Part shown: positions 8,741-18,965 of the stretch, piece by piece
Position numbering within the stretch: position 1 is the first letter of the stretch
Layout of the letters: each line of letters opens with the position of its first letter
Source of the DNA: Chara braunii
Taxonomy: Eukaryota > Streptophyta > Charophyceae > Charales > Characeae
Length of the DNA: 30,335 nt
Assembly: GCA_003427395.1 (NCBI GenBank)
Contig: BFEA01000325.1
Coordinates: forward strand, 539,073 to 569,407
Direction: 5' to 3'
The notes under the pieces: model-generated
Databases searched by the model: none
Told to the model about the DNA's origin: nothing
What the model saw: only the letters and a program-made list of their open reading frames with translations
Translations under genes and position numbers: made by a program

Positions 8741-9179
8741 ACATTCTCATAGTGTGAAACTCAATCAACTCTTCTCCTGTAAACCACATGTCTTCACGTG
8801 GATCGCTATGATGTCTGAAGTCAACCCCGAAATGCAGTTGAGCTTCGGTGGTCTTCCTCTGCCTGGTGGCTTGGGTACCGGAAGGGACCTGTGTTCCACT
8901 ACTCAGTCAACTTGACTTTCCATCGTTGGAGGCAGCATGGACAGGCGAGAAGGAAACTGATCTCTTTTTGAAAAAGGCAAGAGCTTGGACACATTAAAGA
9001 CTGGGTAAGCGCAAAGATGAGGGGGAACATCAAAACAACGTATGTAGGTACTTGGGGACTACATCACTCCCAATGAACTTGATTGGGATATGTTTTGGCC
9101 TCAGATATAGTCAGTCCGTATAATAATGTAGTACATTCAGGCACATGCCAAACACTAGTCAACTGTGTTTAGGCTGGAA

Positions 9180-10230
9180 ATGCCACAGACTGACCTGGAC
9201 CCGTCGGAATAGGCAGAGACTTCAGCAAATGTAATGGCGCTTTTATGTGCAGTTTGTCCATTTGACAAAAACCTGGTAACTTAACTACGTACGCATGCAC
9301 ATCCCTTTTCATACCAGGCCACCAGAACCGCTGCAACATACTAGCATGCCTTTTTTTAACTCAAAGCGCACGTGAATGCAAAATGACCCTGGTAGTCCAT
9401 GCCGTAAAGGATGAGTGTTGGTTCTTGGTCTACGCCCAGTGGTTTTGGGAGGGCAATTTGATGAGGGACCTAGCTAACGCGCTGAACACTCTGCCTGGGG
9501 AGTACGGTCGCAAGGCCAGTAGGGTCATGACATTCTCCAAGGAACAAGCTCTTGAGGGCCTCGTTGTTGGGCACAAGACGTCCATAAAACCCATCCATCC
9601 TTACTACCATTCAATATTCCTCACTAACCCTTATTGAGAAGTTTGATGACTGACGCAAGTCAATTCAGGATGGACGGCTTGCGGTTGCTCTACTGTATTC
9701 CATACCAGCTTGCAATGCCTTGCATCAGTGGTAACAATAAATGGCTTATTGGGTTCCACAATTTTTAGAACAGGTCAGTTGGTGAGGGCAACCTTCAATT
9801 GCTTGAAAGCCCGCACGCACTCAGTACTCCATTTCCAAGGTGTACTAAGTCAAATAAGATCAGTCACGAACTGTGGTCTTGGACAGTCCCTAATGGTGGC
9901 CACGGTCCCCGAGATATCCTTACAGATTTCACTCACATTTCTCCAAACTGATTGTGTACTGTTTTTTCCACAAGTATCTTTAGATGCTCAGTCAGTGTGC
10001 TCCTCTAGAGTCGTACTAAAAAAGAAGTATGTCATTGAGATAGACAATTACGTAGCACGGACTTATTTAAGTAGTCATGGAAAAGTCTATTCAGTGTGTG
10101 CTGGAATGTACCCAGCACGTTGCGAAGGCCGAAAGACATTACCACAATCCCAAACAGTGCATAACATATCTGAAAAGCAGTATTTCTATTTCCCATATAC
10201 AATCAAGAAACTGAACTTTGCGTTAAACTG
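9180..10230 (-). pseudogene. Decayed Ty3/gypsy RT-RNase H-integrase fragment
   Basis: Minus-strand reading, in order and with frameshifts: RT 'FGLRN' then 'GTFQH' and the palm motif YVIVYLNDIL (YLND codons at 10031-10042, where the family has YLDD); RNase H 'FKQLKVAL', 'KPFIV' and 'TTDA' (about 9710-9840); integrase zinc region with 'FWWPGM' (about 9240-9370); then 'LLKSLPIP' near 9200. The same blocks occur in the same order in the plus-strand element at 17990-19400. Stops, frameshifts and the D-to-N change at the RT catalytic pair show it is dead. No LTRs are visible at its ends, though repeat R2 lies downstream. It is more diverged than the element at 13590-26238, so it is older or from another family. 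Confidence 0.8.
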
Positions 10231-10290
10231 CCACTACCTTTCCCCCATATCGGCTGCGAGGTGGGTCCCCACACGTTTCGGAGGTTGAAA

Positions 10291-10705
10291 TGAAATGGCG
10301 GATGCCAATGATATTTTTCAACGGCGGCGGCCGCCGCTCTGCCCAACTCCCAAACTACGCGGTAAGGCTATATTCCCGCTTTTCCCAGCACTGGGACAGA
10401 TAGTGGTGGTTTAATACTGCTCTTAGAAAGGAGTGATGTCAACTAGGCTTTGATTGATTCAACTGAAAGAGATGTCGTAAAAACAATGTAATCTGGAGTT
10501 TTAACGCGGAACAAATTACATTGGAGAGACGTATGGAAAAATCACGCCATCACAGTCCTTCTACTCCGTTCCAGAATGATGGTCGGGTCTTCTACCGACG
10601 TTTACTTATACTCTAGTTCTCGCTGGATTTCAATAGACCAATCAATACCAGATCTAAAAAAGAGAGAGCGGTGTATAGATCACCGCATTAAGCAGATAAT
10701 CGATG
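10291..10705. other. No recognisable gene
   Basis: Contains a 14-bp GC palindrome, GCGGCGG/CCGCCGC (10324-10337). No coding or RNA signal seen. Confidence 0.5.
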
Positions 10706-10772
10706 AGATTAAATTGAATAATTAAAATTGAATAAATTGAATAAATTGAATAAATTGAATAAATTGAATTGA
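10706..10772. repeat. 9-bp tandem repeat (AATAAATTG)n
   Basis: Five or so near-perfect AATAAATTG units form an AT-only minisatellite, with degenerate flanking units. Confidence 0.9.
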
Positions 10773-12482
10773 ATGATAAATACACACGAAAGAGTGTTTG
10801 TATGGGTTAGCCTGTATCCACACTGGCCTCAGTATGTTACAAGCTATTCCTCATACGGCGCCAGGGGAGCGTGCCCAAGCATAATTGCAAGGTCGTTCCT
10901 CTGATTCAACTGAAAGCCTATCGAAGCTGGTTGTGAGACCGCGCACAGTAAAATAAGGATAGAAATAAAAAAATTACTTTATCTACAAAAGAGTTTATGG
11001 CAATAGATTGTTGAAAACTTGAAACCATATTTCATGCAAAGCAACAACATGCAAAAATATAGGCCTAATCCATCTGCAAGGAAACATGCCATGAGAACAG
11101 CCATAAACCCGATTGCGACATCTCACAGAAGGCCAGACATAATCGAGCCGAATTGAAAGCAGAAATCAAAGCGAAATGCACACCAGATAGGAACAAGCAA
11201 TACACCGGAGTCTCTTGATAAAGAAAGGCCTTCCACAACCTCCAATCGTCAATACAACGACAATGTACGGCGTCCTGAGTGCCCATCCTATTCCCTAGCT
11301 CCTACCAATCTAGCCTATCTACATGCCAGCAAACCGTCGACATGTCAATCGCCCAATACCACTTGGAGACTCTGGTCACACAGCCTGCCTTGTTCCCACT
11401 GGTGCCCTTCTCTCTATCTCTCCGTCAAGGATCACCGCACTTCTCACCATCCAGCTATGGTGCGCTCAGCCTGGCTATGGCGGGAGCCCATGTCCTTCCT
11501 CCTCACTGCACCAACAGCAGCATCCTCCCTTCAGGCGCTGAGCAGCACTGGCCCTTCCAGCAGCGTGGCCACCTCAGTCTCAATGCCCGAATGTACTGGA
11601 CTGCCCGACCTCTCCTCCTTTGTTATTCTCCAGAGGCTGCTGCAATCAGACTCGTTCTCAAACACACTTTTCATACATGTAAACAGCAACGCAGCATACT
11701 GGCGACATGCGCCCACTCAAAACTCGGAGATATGGCTTTCAGATACGAGTTCACTCTCAATTGGCTATGGCAACTTCAGCGCCCAAACATCTCACTGTTC
11801 ACATACACTGGATCACCCTGGATATCCCACACGCATCACTCTAACACTCGAACACACACACACACTCACTACTAACTACAGCTATGGCAGCTATCGCTGC
11901 ATCTAACCTATCNCTATACTAACTCCCTCTCTCTTGCCCACTGCGTCCTCCGGGCTCATCTGCAGACCTCCTTGCACAAGTCGCTGTGGCAGCGCTTCCG
12001 CATGGCTCACACCGGAATGAATGAACGGCTGGGCGCTGCCTCTTGATTTCTACTTCAGAAACTCGTTGGTCTGCCCTTTGCCATCGGCCCTTGGTGCTCA
12101 CAGTCCCCCTGTGGTACTTGCTGGACTGGACTGGGACTGACTGGACCTTCCGCTGACTGACTGTGGACTTACCGCTATCCTACAGACGTTGTACTGCCGT
12201 TGCACTTTTAGTCCACCACTTGCCTCTCCACTTGACCACTTGCCCACTTGCCTACCTTCTAGAAGGTCTACAGCTAAGCTTCCGGAACTCACTAAGACTC
12301 CTACGCTATAGACCTACAGATCGAACCCCTGCTGCTTATGGACCTACGACAGGCCTACCAACTGCCTACGAATACACAGGTCACAGGTTCAATTCTCGGG
12401 GTCTACACAGATACTGTACATGGGTAGGGTGANGTCTAGGGATCGAACCCTGGGTACTGCATCCGCCACTGCTAAAAGGTGA
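10773..12482. other. No recognisable gene; two ambiguous bases
   Basis: Overlapping plus-strand frames at 11279-11875 and 11457-11906 are open but in different registers, and neither shows a domain. Ambiguous bases N stand at 11913 and 12433. Short imperfect repeats occur (ACTGG/ACTGACTG near 12118-12165, CCACTTGC near 12213-12250). A 10-bp minus-strand match to a pol III B box lies at 12440-12449, without a convincing tRNA around it. Confidence 0.45.
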
Positions 12483-12808
12483 AAACCGTTTCACTGCGAG
12501 CAGGCCCTGCATGCAGGAGGCCGCAGGCAGCCCCACCCGGAAAGGCTGGGCCTACTGGGCTGAGCCGCGGGCAGACCCAGCGTGGAAAGGCTGGGCCTAC
12601 TGGGCTGCACCTAGGGCCCGGCCTCTGAAACCAGCCATGTAGTTGAGCCCACTAATTGGTTACAGGTGCTGGCCTGCATTTTGGACTGGGGCCCTTGCGA
12701 TGGCCTTGACTCAGCTGTCTTTTTTTCCTAGCCCACCTTCACTTAGGGCGGGCAGGGCCGTTTCTGGTTCGGCCGAGGACCTGAATCCTTGCACATCCCT
12801 TATCAATC
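12483..12808 (-). repeat. LTR-like GC-rich segment
   Basis: Contains two copies of GGAAAGGCTGGGCCTACTGG (starting about 12539 and 12583) and, at 12735-12748, the reverse complement of the CCCTAAGTGAAGG motif found near the start of both Ty3 LTRs at 13590 and 20541. Read on the minus strand it follows directly after the truncated RT at 12811. I infer the start of an LTR from a related family, joined to RT by a large internal deletion. The match to the LTRs beyond the first 100 bp is weak. Confidence 0.4.
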
Positions 12809-12810
12809 GG

Positions 12811-13275
12811 TTCCTTCAGCTGCTCACTAAGTTCATCCAACTCCGCAGGAAACATTCTATAGATCCTTCCCTTTGGAGTTCTACTTCCTAAAACAATCTC
12901 TATTGCAAAGACAATCGCCCCTCCCACAACTCCTGTGGGTTTTTCCTGGTCTGGATAAACAGCGATAACTTTTGCTATCTTTGTAGGTGTCCCTAAGGCC
13001 AGCTCTTTTTCAGAGACATGAAGACCAGGGAGATACCCTCCTCCTGGTTCTGCTCACAGCAGTTATAGAAGAAACTTACATAAGCATCCATAGGACTTTT
13101 CAAAACAAAAAAAAAAAAAAAAAGGACTCTTCATTCTTATGAGGTTAGTACCCCTCAGATAGATAGCATTCCCATTTGGATTCTTGTAGCACAAAGTTCT
13201 TGAGTCCCACTTCATTTGGGGCTCACCAACCCCTAGGTAATACATTCCCATTATCATTCGAAAAGGTAAGAACAC
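12811..13275 (-). pseudogene. Ty3/gypsy protease-RT fragment
   Basis: Minus-strand reading gives the protease-RT linker 'GMYYLGVGEPQ', then 'SYGCLCKF', then (in another register) the RT start 'AIEIVLGSRTPKGRIYRM' and 'AELDEL'. The plus-strand element has the same blocks at 17400-17800 ('GMYYLSVAQPQ', 'SYGCMC', 'AIEI', 'PKGRIYRM', 'AELDEL'). An A run of about 17 (plus-strand, near 13107-13123) is inserted between the blocks. The RT palm, RNase H and integrase are absent: the sequence passes straight into the LTR-like segment. It is a deletion derivative, not a gene. Confidence 0.75.
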
Positions 13276-13294
13276 CTCTTGTGATAGATAAACT

Positions 13295-13438
13295 CCCCTA
13301 CCAATCTGGATCCTCGCCCAGGTAACTGCCCAGTCAGTACCCCGACACAGGCCTACCTGGGTGGCCTGCTTGGCCCCCCCTTCCACTTTATGCTGGCCGT
13401 GAGCTTAACTTAGGGTTGCGGCTTCCTCAAGGCCACAC
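13295..13438. repeat. Dispersed repeat R2, copy b
   Basis: Second copy of the repeat at 8415-8570, with a deletion of about ten bases in the middle and CTTAACTTAGGG where copy a has CTTCACTTAGGG. It lies just upstream, in minus-strand terms, of the protease-RT fragment, so it is probably part of that element's 5' region. Confidence 0.6.
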
Positions 13439-13585
13439 AATTACAACTATTTCATTTACAAGTGGACCCCACGTGGTGATGCCGCACCCCAGGTCCGACC
13501 CCCGGAACCCCGCTTATACACGGCAGTATTGGACCCGATGGCTTCATGCGGGACAGGCCACACTGTGTGGACAGGATGTGCGTGC

Positions 13586-13589
13586 CAAC
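13586..13589. other. Ty3 target site duplication, left copy
   Basis: CAAC stands immediately before the TG that opens the 5' LTR. The same four bases (26239-26242) follow the CA that ends the 3' LTR. Ty3/gypsy integrases typically make 4-6 bp duplications. Confidence 0.6.
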
Positions 13590-14513
13590 TGCGAGGCATA
13601 AGGCCTCGACAAGCCCTACCGGGCCCTGTGTCCAGCAATGTTGGCCGCCCCTAAGTGAAGGCAGGCCCGACCAAGGACGAGAGGCCTATTTTGGACTACC
13701 ACACAACTGGGAAAAATTCAGGCAGTTGCGCAGCGCCAGTTGATTGAAAGCGCCCCAGGCCCTGGCTGCCTTTTCAGATGTATCTGAGGCAGGCCCTGGG
13801 CCAGAGATACAACATGGACCGAACACAGGCTGCGGGCAGTTGAACACGGGTAACCGCTCTAGGCCCTGGGCCTGATTCCCTGGACCAGGGCTCAGCCACT
13901 TGGGGCCTACCGGAAGCTTCTGGGCAGGGGCCCAGCGCAGCCAGGCCGCACGCAGTGGGCAGGCCACTTCCATATAGGAAAGTGCCTGCCCCCGCATTTT
14001 GGCATTCGGGCACTTGCTACATACTGCGCTACTGGCAGGCAAGCGCCCACGCGCTCACGGGCGAGCAAGGGATACGCAGGCAGCCATAGCCGAGCTGGCC
14101 TGCGAGGTGCTGGATGGGGCGCAAGGTGGTCCTTGGGTACACGTGGCATCTGTGTGGGGGATTGAGGTTGTGAGTGATCCGAGAGACATACCTGGTGCTT
14201 GAGGCAAACGGCATTGGCCGAGATCTGCTCGTACTTTGGGGAGCTGTTGACATCACCAGCGGCATTGTAGATGGGCTATATAGGATCTGCCATTTGTAGT
14301 CTGGGCACAGAGCTCCAGATAGGAAATTGACCTTGGTTCTTTGTTGATGATGATGAAACTATTCCAACATTGTCACTTGTGAGCTTTTGCTGTGCTCTTA
14401 TTTGGTGGAACTCGAGTTGCAATTCTGCTTTTGGTTCGAGATCACGACTATCTGGTTTCATGTGTATGATGCTGCTTGGTTTCTGGAATTCGCTATCGCT
14501 CATTTTCCTTGCA
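13590..14513 (+). repeat. 5' LTR (924 bp)
   Basis: Starts TGCGAGGC and ends CCTTGCA, three bases before the primer binding site. It aligns along its full length with 20541-21442 plus 26204-26238. It contains TATATA at 14277-14282 as a likely promoter, with the R region expected some 25-35 bp downstream, and the motif CCCTAAGTGAAGG near its start, shared with other repeats in the window. Compared with the 3' LTR it lacks 14 bp near 14030. Confidence 0.92.
14277..14282 (+). promoter_or_regulatory. Likely LTR TATA box
   Basis: TATATA within GGGCTATATAGG, placed about 235 bp before the LTR end, as expected for a U3 promoter. In the 3' LTR the matching bases read CTAGATAGG (21240-21248), so the box is lost there. 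Confidence 0.55.
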
Positions 14514-14516
14514 TTT

Positions 14517-14528
14517 TGGTATTAGAGC
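14517..14528 (+). other. Primer binding site, initiator tRNA-Met type
   Basis: TGGTATTAGAGC differs at one base from TGGTATCAGAGC, the common plant retrotransposon site complementary to the 3' end of initiator tRNA-Met. It lies three bases after the 5' LTR end, which supports that boundary. Confidence 0.88.
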
Positions 14529-15755
14529 TGTGGTACGTTGCGCTAATCTGGAGCTTGTCTTCTGCCTATGCGGTACATGCACGCGGTCTGCGGGGTGAGC
14601 GGCCGTAGGGAGTGTGTAGTGAGGAGGGCGAAGGCAAGCAGGCGACCCAGGTGGAGAGGGGTATCGCCAGGAAGGCTATGAAGTGGTGTTGGGTGTTCCG
14701 CAGTGTGATGAGAACTATCTGATGTGCGATTGATGCTGAGGTGGAACGGCGGTGTAATGCTGGTTGTGCGGAAGCAGCGATTGGTCATCACAATCGACAT
14801 CAGGTCATCTGGTGAGAATATCTGTGGTTGGGGGCAGCTATTTTGAGGTACGTTGTTCTGAACCTTATCTACCCTCTTCGACACTTCTTACCGTGAGGAT
14901 GTGTGTTCTGTCTCGAGAGTCCTCTCATGTGAGGAGTCGAGTGCGCTCAACCTTGAGAGTCGGCATTGGTCACGTGGAGCATCTGGAAGGAGAGGGCGGA
15001 GCTATCTGAAGGGCCCTGGACGAAGCACTGGGTCACGGTCACCATGCCAACCCACCGGGAGTAGAGCATGCATGCTTTGCTGCTTTGTCCTTTGTCTGCC
15101 TGCTGCGCTGTAGATGGGTTATGAGGGGCAGGCCAGCCCTACAGGGGAGACGAGTACCGGACGTCTATAAATAAATACCAGCAGGGTTACCTTCCATTGG
15201 CTGTGATCGTCGTCCTGTTTGCGACGTTAAATAATTCCTGAGGACTTCGGGGCCCGTCCTTAAACACCTCTTGATCAGCCAATCGGTCAGTGTAAGGATC
15301 AGCATTGACTTGGGACACACGGGTGGGCCGTGTGCACACCTTTAGACACGCACACTTCTGGACTGCTCAGGGACGCTGACGTCAAGCGATAATCAAGAAG
15401 AACTGAGGGAGGGGTAGATTTCAGGTGATAAGTCCGTGTACAATTCCACTCTGCAAACAGCCATACAAATGGTTCTATTTTTATTTTTGATTAGTTAGAT
15501 GTTACAACCATTAACACATCTGACAGACAACATAGGTAGAACTTACTGTTTCCTCTTATCTGCTTTCTATTTGCGAACTAGTCAAATCAAATAGTTTCGT
15601 TTGTAGGAATCTGAACTTACCTGTTGAACCCAACTGTGTATTATCTGACAATGCCACCGATTATTTATTTTTACTATTTTAAATCGGTCCGAACACTACG
15701 TTGCGGTAGGCAAACGAGTGTACACTAGTGCAGACAGTGCTCAATACTGTAGCAT
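14529..15755 (+). other. Ty3 leader region, non-coding
   Basis: About 1.2 kb between the primer binding site and the gag start with no recognised domain. It includes TATAAATAAATA at 15167-15178 and an AT-rich second half with several stops in all plus frames. This is long for a leader, so a packaging region plus a nested insertion is possible. I could not delimit one. Confidence 0.55.
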
Positions 15756-16905
15756 ATGAGCGAGAGGAAGGATCCTGACCCGGACGACACGATCCTGCGA
15801 TCGGCAAGACGCCCGTTGGCCCACGTGGCATTAGGACCCGAGGTTAGGTACCGAAGTGGTGCAGGTACCGGGACAAGGTCAGTGGGTTCCTAAGACTGCT
15901 TTTGCTTCGCCTAAACCCTTCTCAGGGGATAAGAGGGGCGAAGACCTTGACACATGGTTGAGGTCAGTGCCAGTCTACGTGAAGTGCAAGTTGACCTTGC
16001 CGCACGAGGAAGTGCTTGTGGCTGCCTCCTACTTGGAGGGGAGTGCAGCAAGATAGTTAAGCGGGTTAGTACAACTGCAGGGATACGGTCATGACTTCCG
16101 CGCTTGGGCAGAAATTGGACGATTTTCTCAAGTTGGTGGAAGAAAGATGGCATGATCTGCAGGAGGCTCAAAAGGCCACTGTACGATCCTAACCCTGAGC
16201 TCCAGAAAGTTCAAGTCAGTGAAGGATGTCACAGGAGCTGTTGAGCATCTGATCTGTGTACCTGGAGTGCGGTACGATCCCCAGGTCTTACTTACCACTT
16301 ACCTGAGGTGTCTTCCCATAGAACTTAGGAATCAGCTGGCAGGTGAGGCAAATATCACAATACACAACTTCCCTTCGTTCAACAAGAAGGCCCTAGACCT
16401 AGAGGCAAAGATAGGGCATGGGCACCAACCCACGACGGATGGTAGGAAGAAGGCACTACCTCCCAACTGGAAGGCGAAGAGTCACATTATGTTTGTCCAT
16501 AAGGATGGTTCCACCATCGAGTTAGATGACGACTTCCAGTAGGGAGTAGGTTCAGAGGCAGGCAGCGCAAAGGTTTCAGGGGGTGGAGCAGTCGCTGTCT
16601 CAATCCAGAAAGGTAAGGCGATCGGTAGACGGCGCGGACGCTCCCGGTCTAGAAGTCAAGTAGACCCCAACGCCCCTCCATGGGAGAAAGCGGATCTCAC
16701 AGAGGACGTGTGGAGAGACCGTTACACCCGGTAGACTTGTATCCGTTGTGGCCAATATGGCCATAACCAGTTCAAGTGTCGAAATAAGAAGGTGACGGAA
16801 AAGATCCCGCCTACAATGGGGCAGGCGCCGGCATCCTCCGCTTCCTAGGGTAGCAATGTTGCCAGCAATCCTGGCACTGCTTCGGGAAACACGTCGGGCC
16901 AGTAG
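15756..16905 (+). pseudogene. gag: Ty3/gypsy gag (nucleocapsid with CCHC knuckle), broken
   Basis: Gag builds the virus-like particle and binds element RNA. The first ATG, at 15756, opens a frame that must shift near 15830-15855 to join the main gag frame (clear from 15856). That frame has 'KPFSGDKRGEDLDTWL' and 'YLEGSAAR' (capsid-like helices), then 'FKSVKDV' to 'GVRYDPQVLLTTYLRCLP'. A zinc knuckle C-x2-C-x4-H-x4-C lies at 16738-16779 ('CIRCGQYGHNQFKC'). Two compensating frameshifts flank about 16110-16185, where 'LDDFLKLVEERWHDL' reads in another register. In-frame TAG codons stand at 16054, 16540, 16732, 16846 and 16903. At the first, relatives would be expected to have W after 'SAAR' (family inference). 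A basic RRRGRSRSR stretch precedes the knuckle. Not functional as a single protein. Confidence 0.88.
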
Positions 16906-16907
16906 GA

Positions 16908-17603
16908 ATGGTAGTTGTTCCTGCTAGGGTCGAGATGGTGGACACACCCTCACCATCCCGAGAGATGGCCCAAGCTACTAACTCCGTTGTCGTCCCGCAG
17001 ACGCATTCAGACCCATCGATCCTCTGTTCGATGAATGTATTTGAGTCAGAGGAGCTAGAGGAGGAGTGGTCTAGATCGGACCCGCTAGCTTCTTGGACGG
17101 CCATGGCAAAAGCCCCTAAGGGTGAGTTGTTCGTCTGCGAGGTAGATATAGGCGGCCGCAAGGCCGGGTCCTTGTACGATACATGTTCGAAAAGGAACTT
17201 TATCAGTCGCACGTCCGTTGAGAGGTTGCGCTTACAGGGGCAAGTGTAGCGCCTGAGTCGGCCTGTGGAGTCGACCTGTGCTAACAAACAGCGCATGGTA
17301 GTCACCAACTACCTTAAAGACATTGAGTGTCGTTTCCCGTGCGCGGGAAGGAAACTGAGACATCGAGTCTCATTCCTAGTCAGCGACGATCTCCCAATGG
17401 ATATCTTGTTGGGTATGTACTATCTTTCGGTTGCACAGCCCCAGTTTGACTGGGACCAAAAAGTGGTCAAACACACGTTGCCTGGAGGGGGGACCACCAG
17501 ATTACTGATCGAGTCCTACGGATGCATGTGTGCGGCCACGTTCCATAATTACTATAGGCAAAATCCGGAGGAGGGTATGTCTCTGCAGAGGGTGAGCCGG
17601 TGA
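16908..17603 (+). pseudogene. Ty3/gypsy aspartic protease region, broken
   Basis: The retroviral-type aspartic protease cuts the Gag-Pol polyprotein. The frame starts one register away from gag. 'ELFVCEVDIGGRKAGSLYDT' leads to the active-site loop, which reads DTC (17178-17186) where the family has DTG, followed by 'SKRNFIS'. A second block, 'VSFLVSDDLPMDILLGMYYL', is the flap-distal part ending in the ILG-like 'ILLGM'. An in-frame TAG at 17247 separates the halves, which are otherwise in the same frame. The reading ends at TGA 17601-17603, with RT starting one register back. The G-to-C change and the stop both argue against activity. Confidence 0.8.
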
Positions 17604-18965
17604 AAATGCCTCCAGAGATAGAGGTAGTGGTCGCTAAGTACCCTGATCTATTCGAAGAGTCAAAAGGGGTTGTTGAGAGGGAGGTCGTCCACGCGATAGA
17701 GATTATCCCAAGATCTAGTATTCCGAAGGGTAGGATCTATCGGATGTCTCGAGCTGAGCTCGATGAGCTTCGTCGGCAACTCAAGGAACTCATAGAGAAG
17801 GGTTGGATCCGACCGAGTGTCTCCCCTTACGGATCTCTTGTCTTATTTGTCCCAAAGAAGGGGGGAACCTAGGATATGCATTGACTATAGGGGCCTCAAC
17901 ACCATCACTGTAAAGAACGCAGAGCCCCTACCGCGCATCGATGACTTGTTGGACTGAGTGCAAGGGTGCCGGTACTTCAGTAAGTAGATTTGAAGTCCGG
18001 GGACCATCATATTGCAATACGGCCCGAGGATCAACACAAAACCGCTTTTCGGACCAGGTACGGTCTATACAAGTTTGTGGTGATGCCTTTCGGCCTGTGC
18101 AATGCTTCTGGCACCTTTCAGCATGCCATGAACTGGATCTCTCATGACTACTTTGACAAGTTTGTCATCGTGTACCTCGATGACATACTCATCTTTAGTA
18201 GGACTGTCGAGGAGCATGTAGCCCACTTAGACAAAGTCCTTAGTCTCCTCAGGCAGCACCAGTTCAAGATTAAGTGGGAGAAGTGTGAGTTTGGCCGCAC
18301 CCGGATCTTATATCTGGGTCATGAGATTTTCGCAGAGGGATTGAAACCCGATGACGCGAAGGTGGCCAGCATTCGCGGCTGGCCGCGTCCTCAGTCTGTG
18401 ACTGAGATGAGGTCCTTCTTAGGGATGACAGGCTACTACCGCAATTTTGTGAAGACTTATAGCATAGTGGCCGCACCTTCGACGGACCTCACACGGCTTG
18501 ACACCCCATGGGAATGGACAGACAGGTGTGAGGCTGCCTTCAAACATCTGAAGCATGCTCTGACACACCATGAGGTCTTGAAACTTCCTGATCCTGAGAA
18601 GCCATTTATAGTAAACACGGATGCCAGCCAATATGGCATTGGTGTCGTGCTTGCGCAGCAGGAGGGGCCAAAGTTGAGGCCAGTTGAGTACATGTCCAAA
18701 AAGATGCCCTCTCATAAGTTGGCTAAGTCCACCTATGAGAAGGAGCTCTATGTGATTTACAAAGCGCTAACCCACTAGAGGCACTACCTCCCTGGGTGGT
18801 TCTTCTACGTCAAGACTGATCATCAAACCCTGAAGTGGATGAGAACTGAGCTAGTGCTCTCTGATGCGCTGAAACGCTGGATCGAAGTCATTGAGCAATA
18901 TGACTTCGAACCCCAGTACATAAAAGGGGAGTACAACAAAGTTGCTGATGCGCTGTCACGTAGGC
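17600..18965 (+). pseudogene. pol: Ty3/gypsy reverse transcriptase and RNase H, broken
   Basis: RT copies element RNA into DNA and RNase H removes the RNA. 'PKGRIYRMSRAELDEL' and 'GWIRPSVSPYGS' open RT. 'CIDYRGLNTIT' lies after a frameshift near 17866, TGA 17955-17957 interrupts 'LLD*VQGCRYFSK', and a further shift near 17985 leads to a long clean frame (17990-18778). That frame has 'FVVMPFGLCNASGTFQ', the catalytic YLDD (18173-18184), 'GYYRNFVKTYS' in the connection, and the RNase H 'NTDASQYGIG' (D codon 18620-18622). TAG at 18776-18778 falls where relatives read W in 'THWRHYLPG'. Beyond it 'KTDHQTLKWM' and 'KVADALSR' finish RNase H. The RT palm residues are intact, so this was once an active enzyme. 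Confidence 0.93.

Noticed and set aside
11279-11906. Overlapping plus-strand frames of 198 and 149 codons
   Set aside because: They use different registers over the same DNA, have no recognisable domain, and the longer one ends in a CA-repeat-encoded TH run. Not enough to call a gene.
12350-12412. tRNA-like T-arm (GGTTCAATTC) on the plus strand
   Set aside because: Acceptor and anticodon stems do not pair. Probably chance.
12440-12449. Pol III B-box-like GGTTCGATCC on the minus strand, possible tRNA or SINE head
   Set aside because: No matching cloverleaf, no convincing A box at the right distance, and no A tail. One 10-bp match alone is weak.
15167-15178. TATAAATAAATA as the main Ty3 promoter
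   Set aside because: It lies in the internal leader, not in the repeated LTR. The LTR has its own TATATA at 14277.
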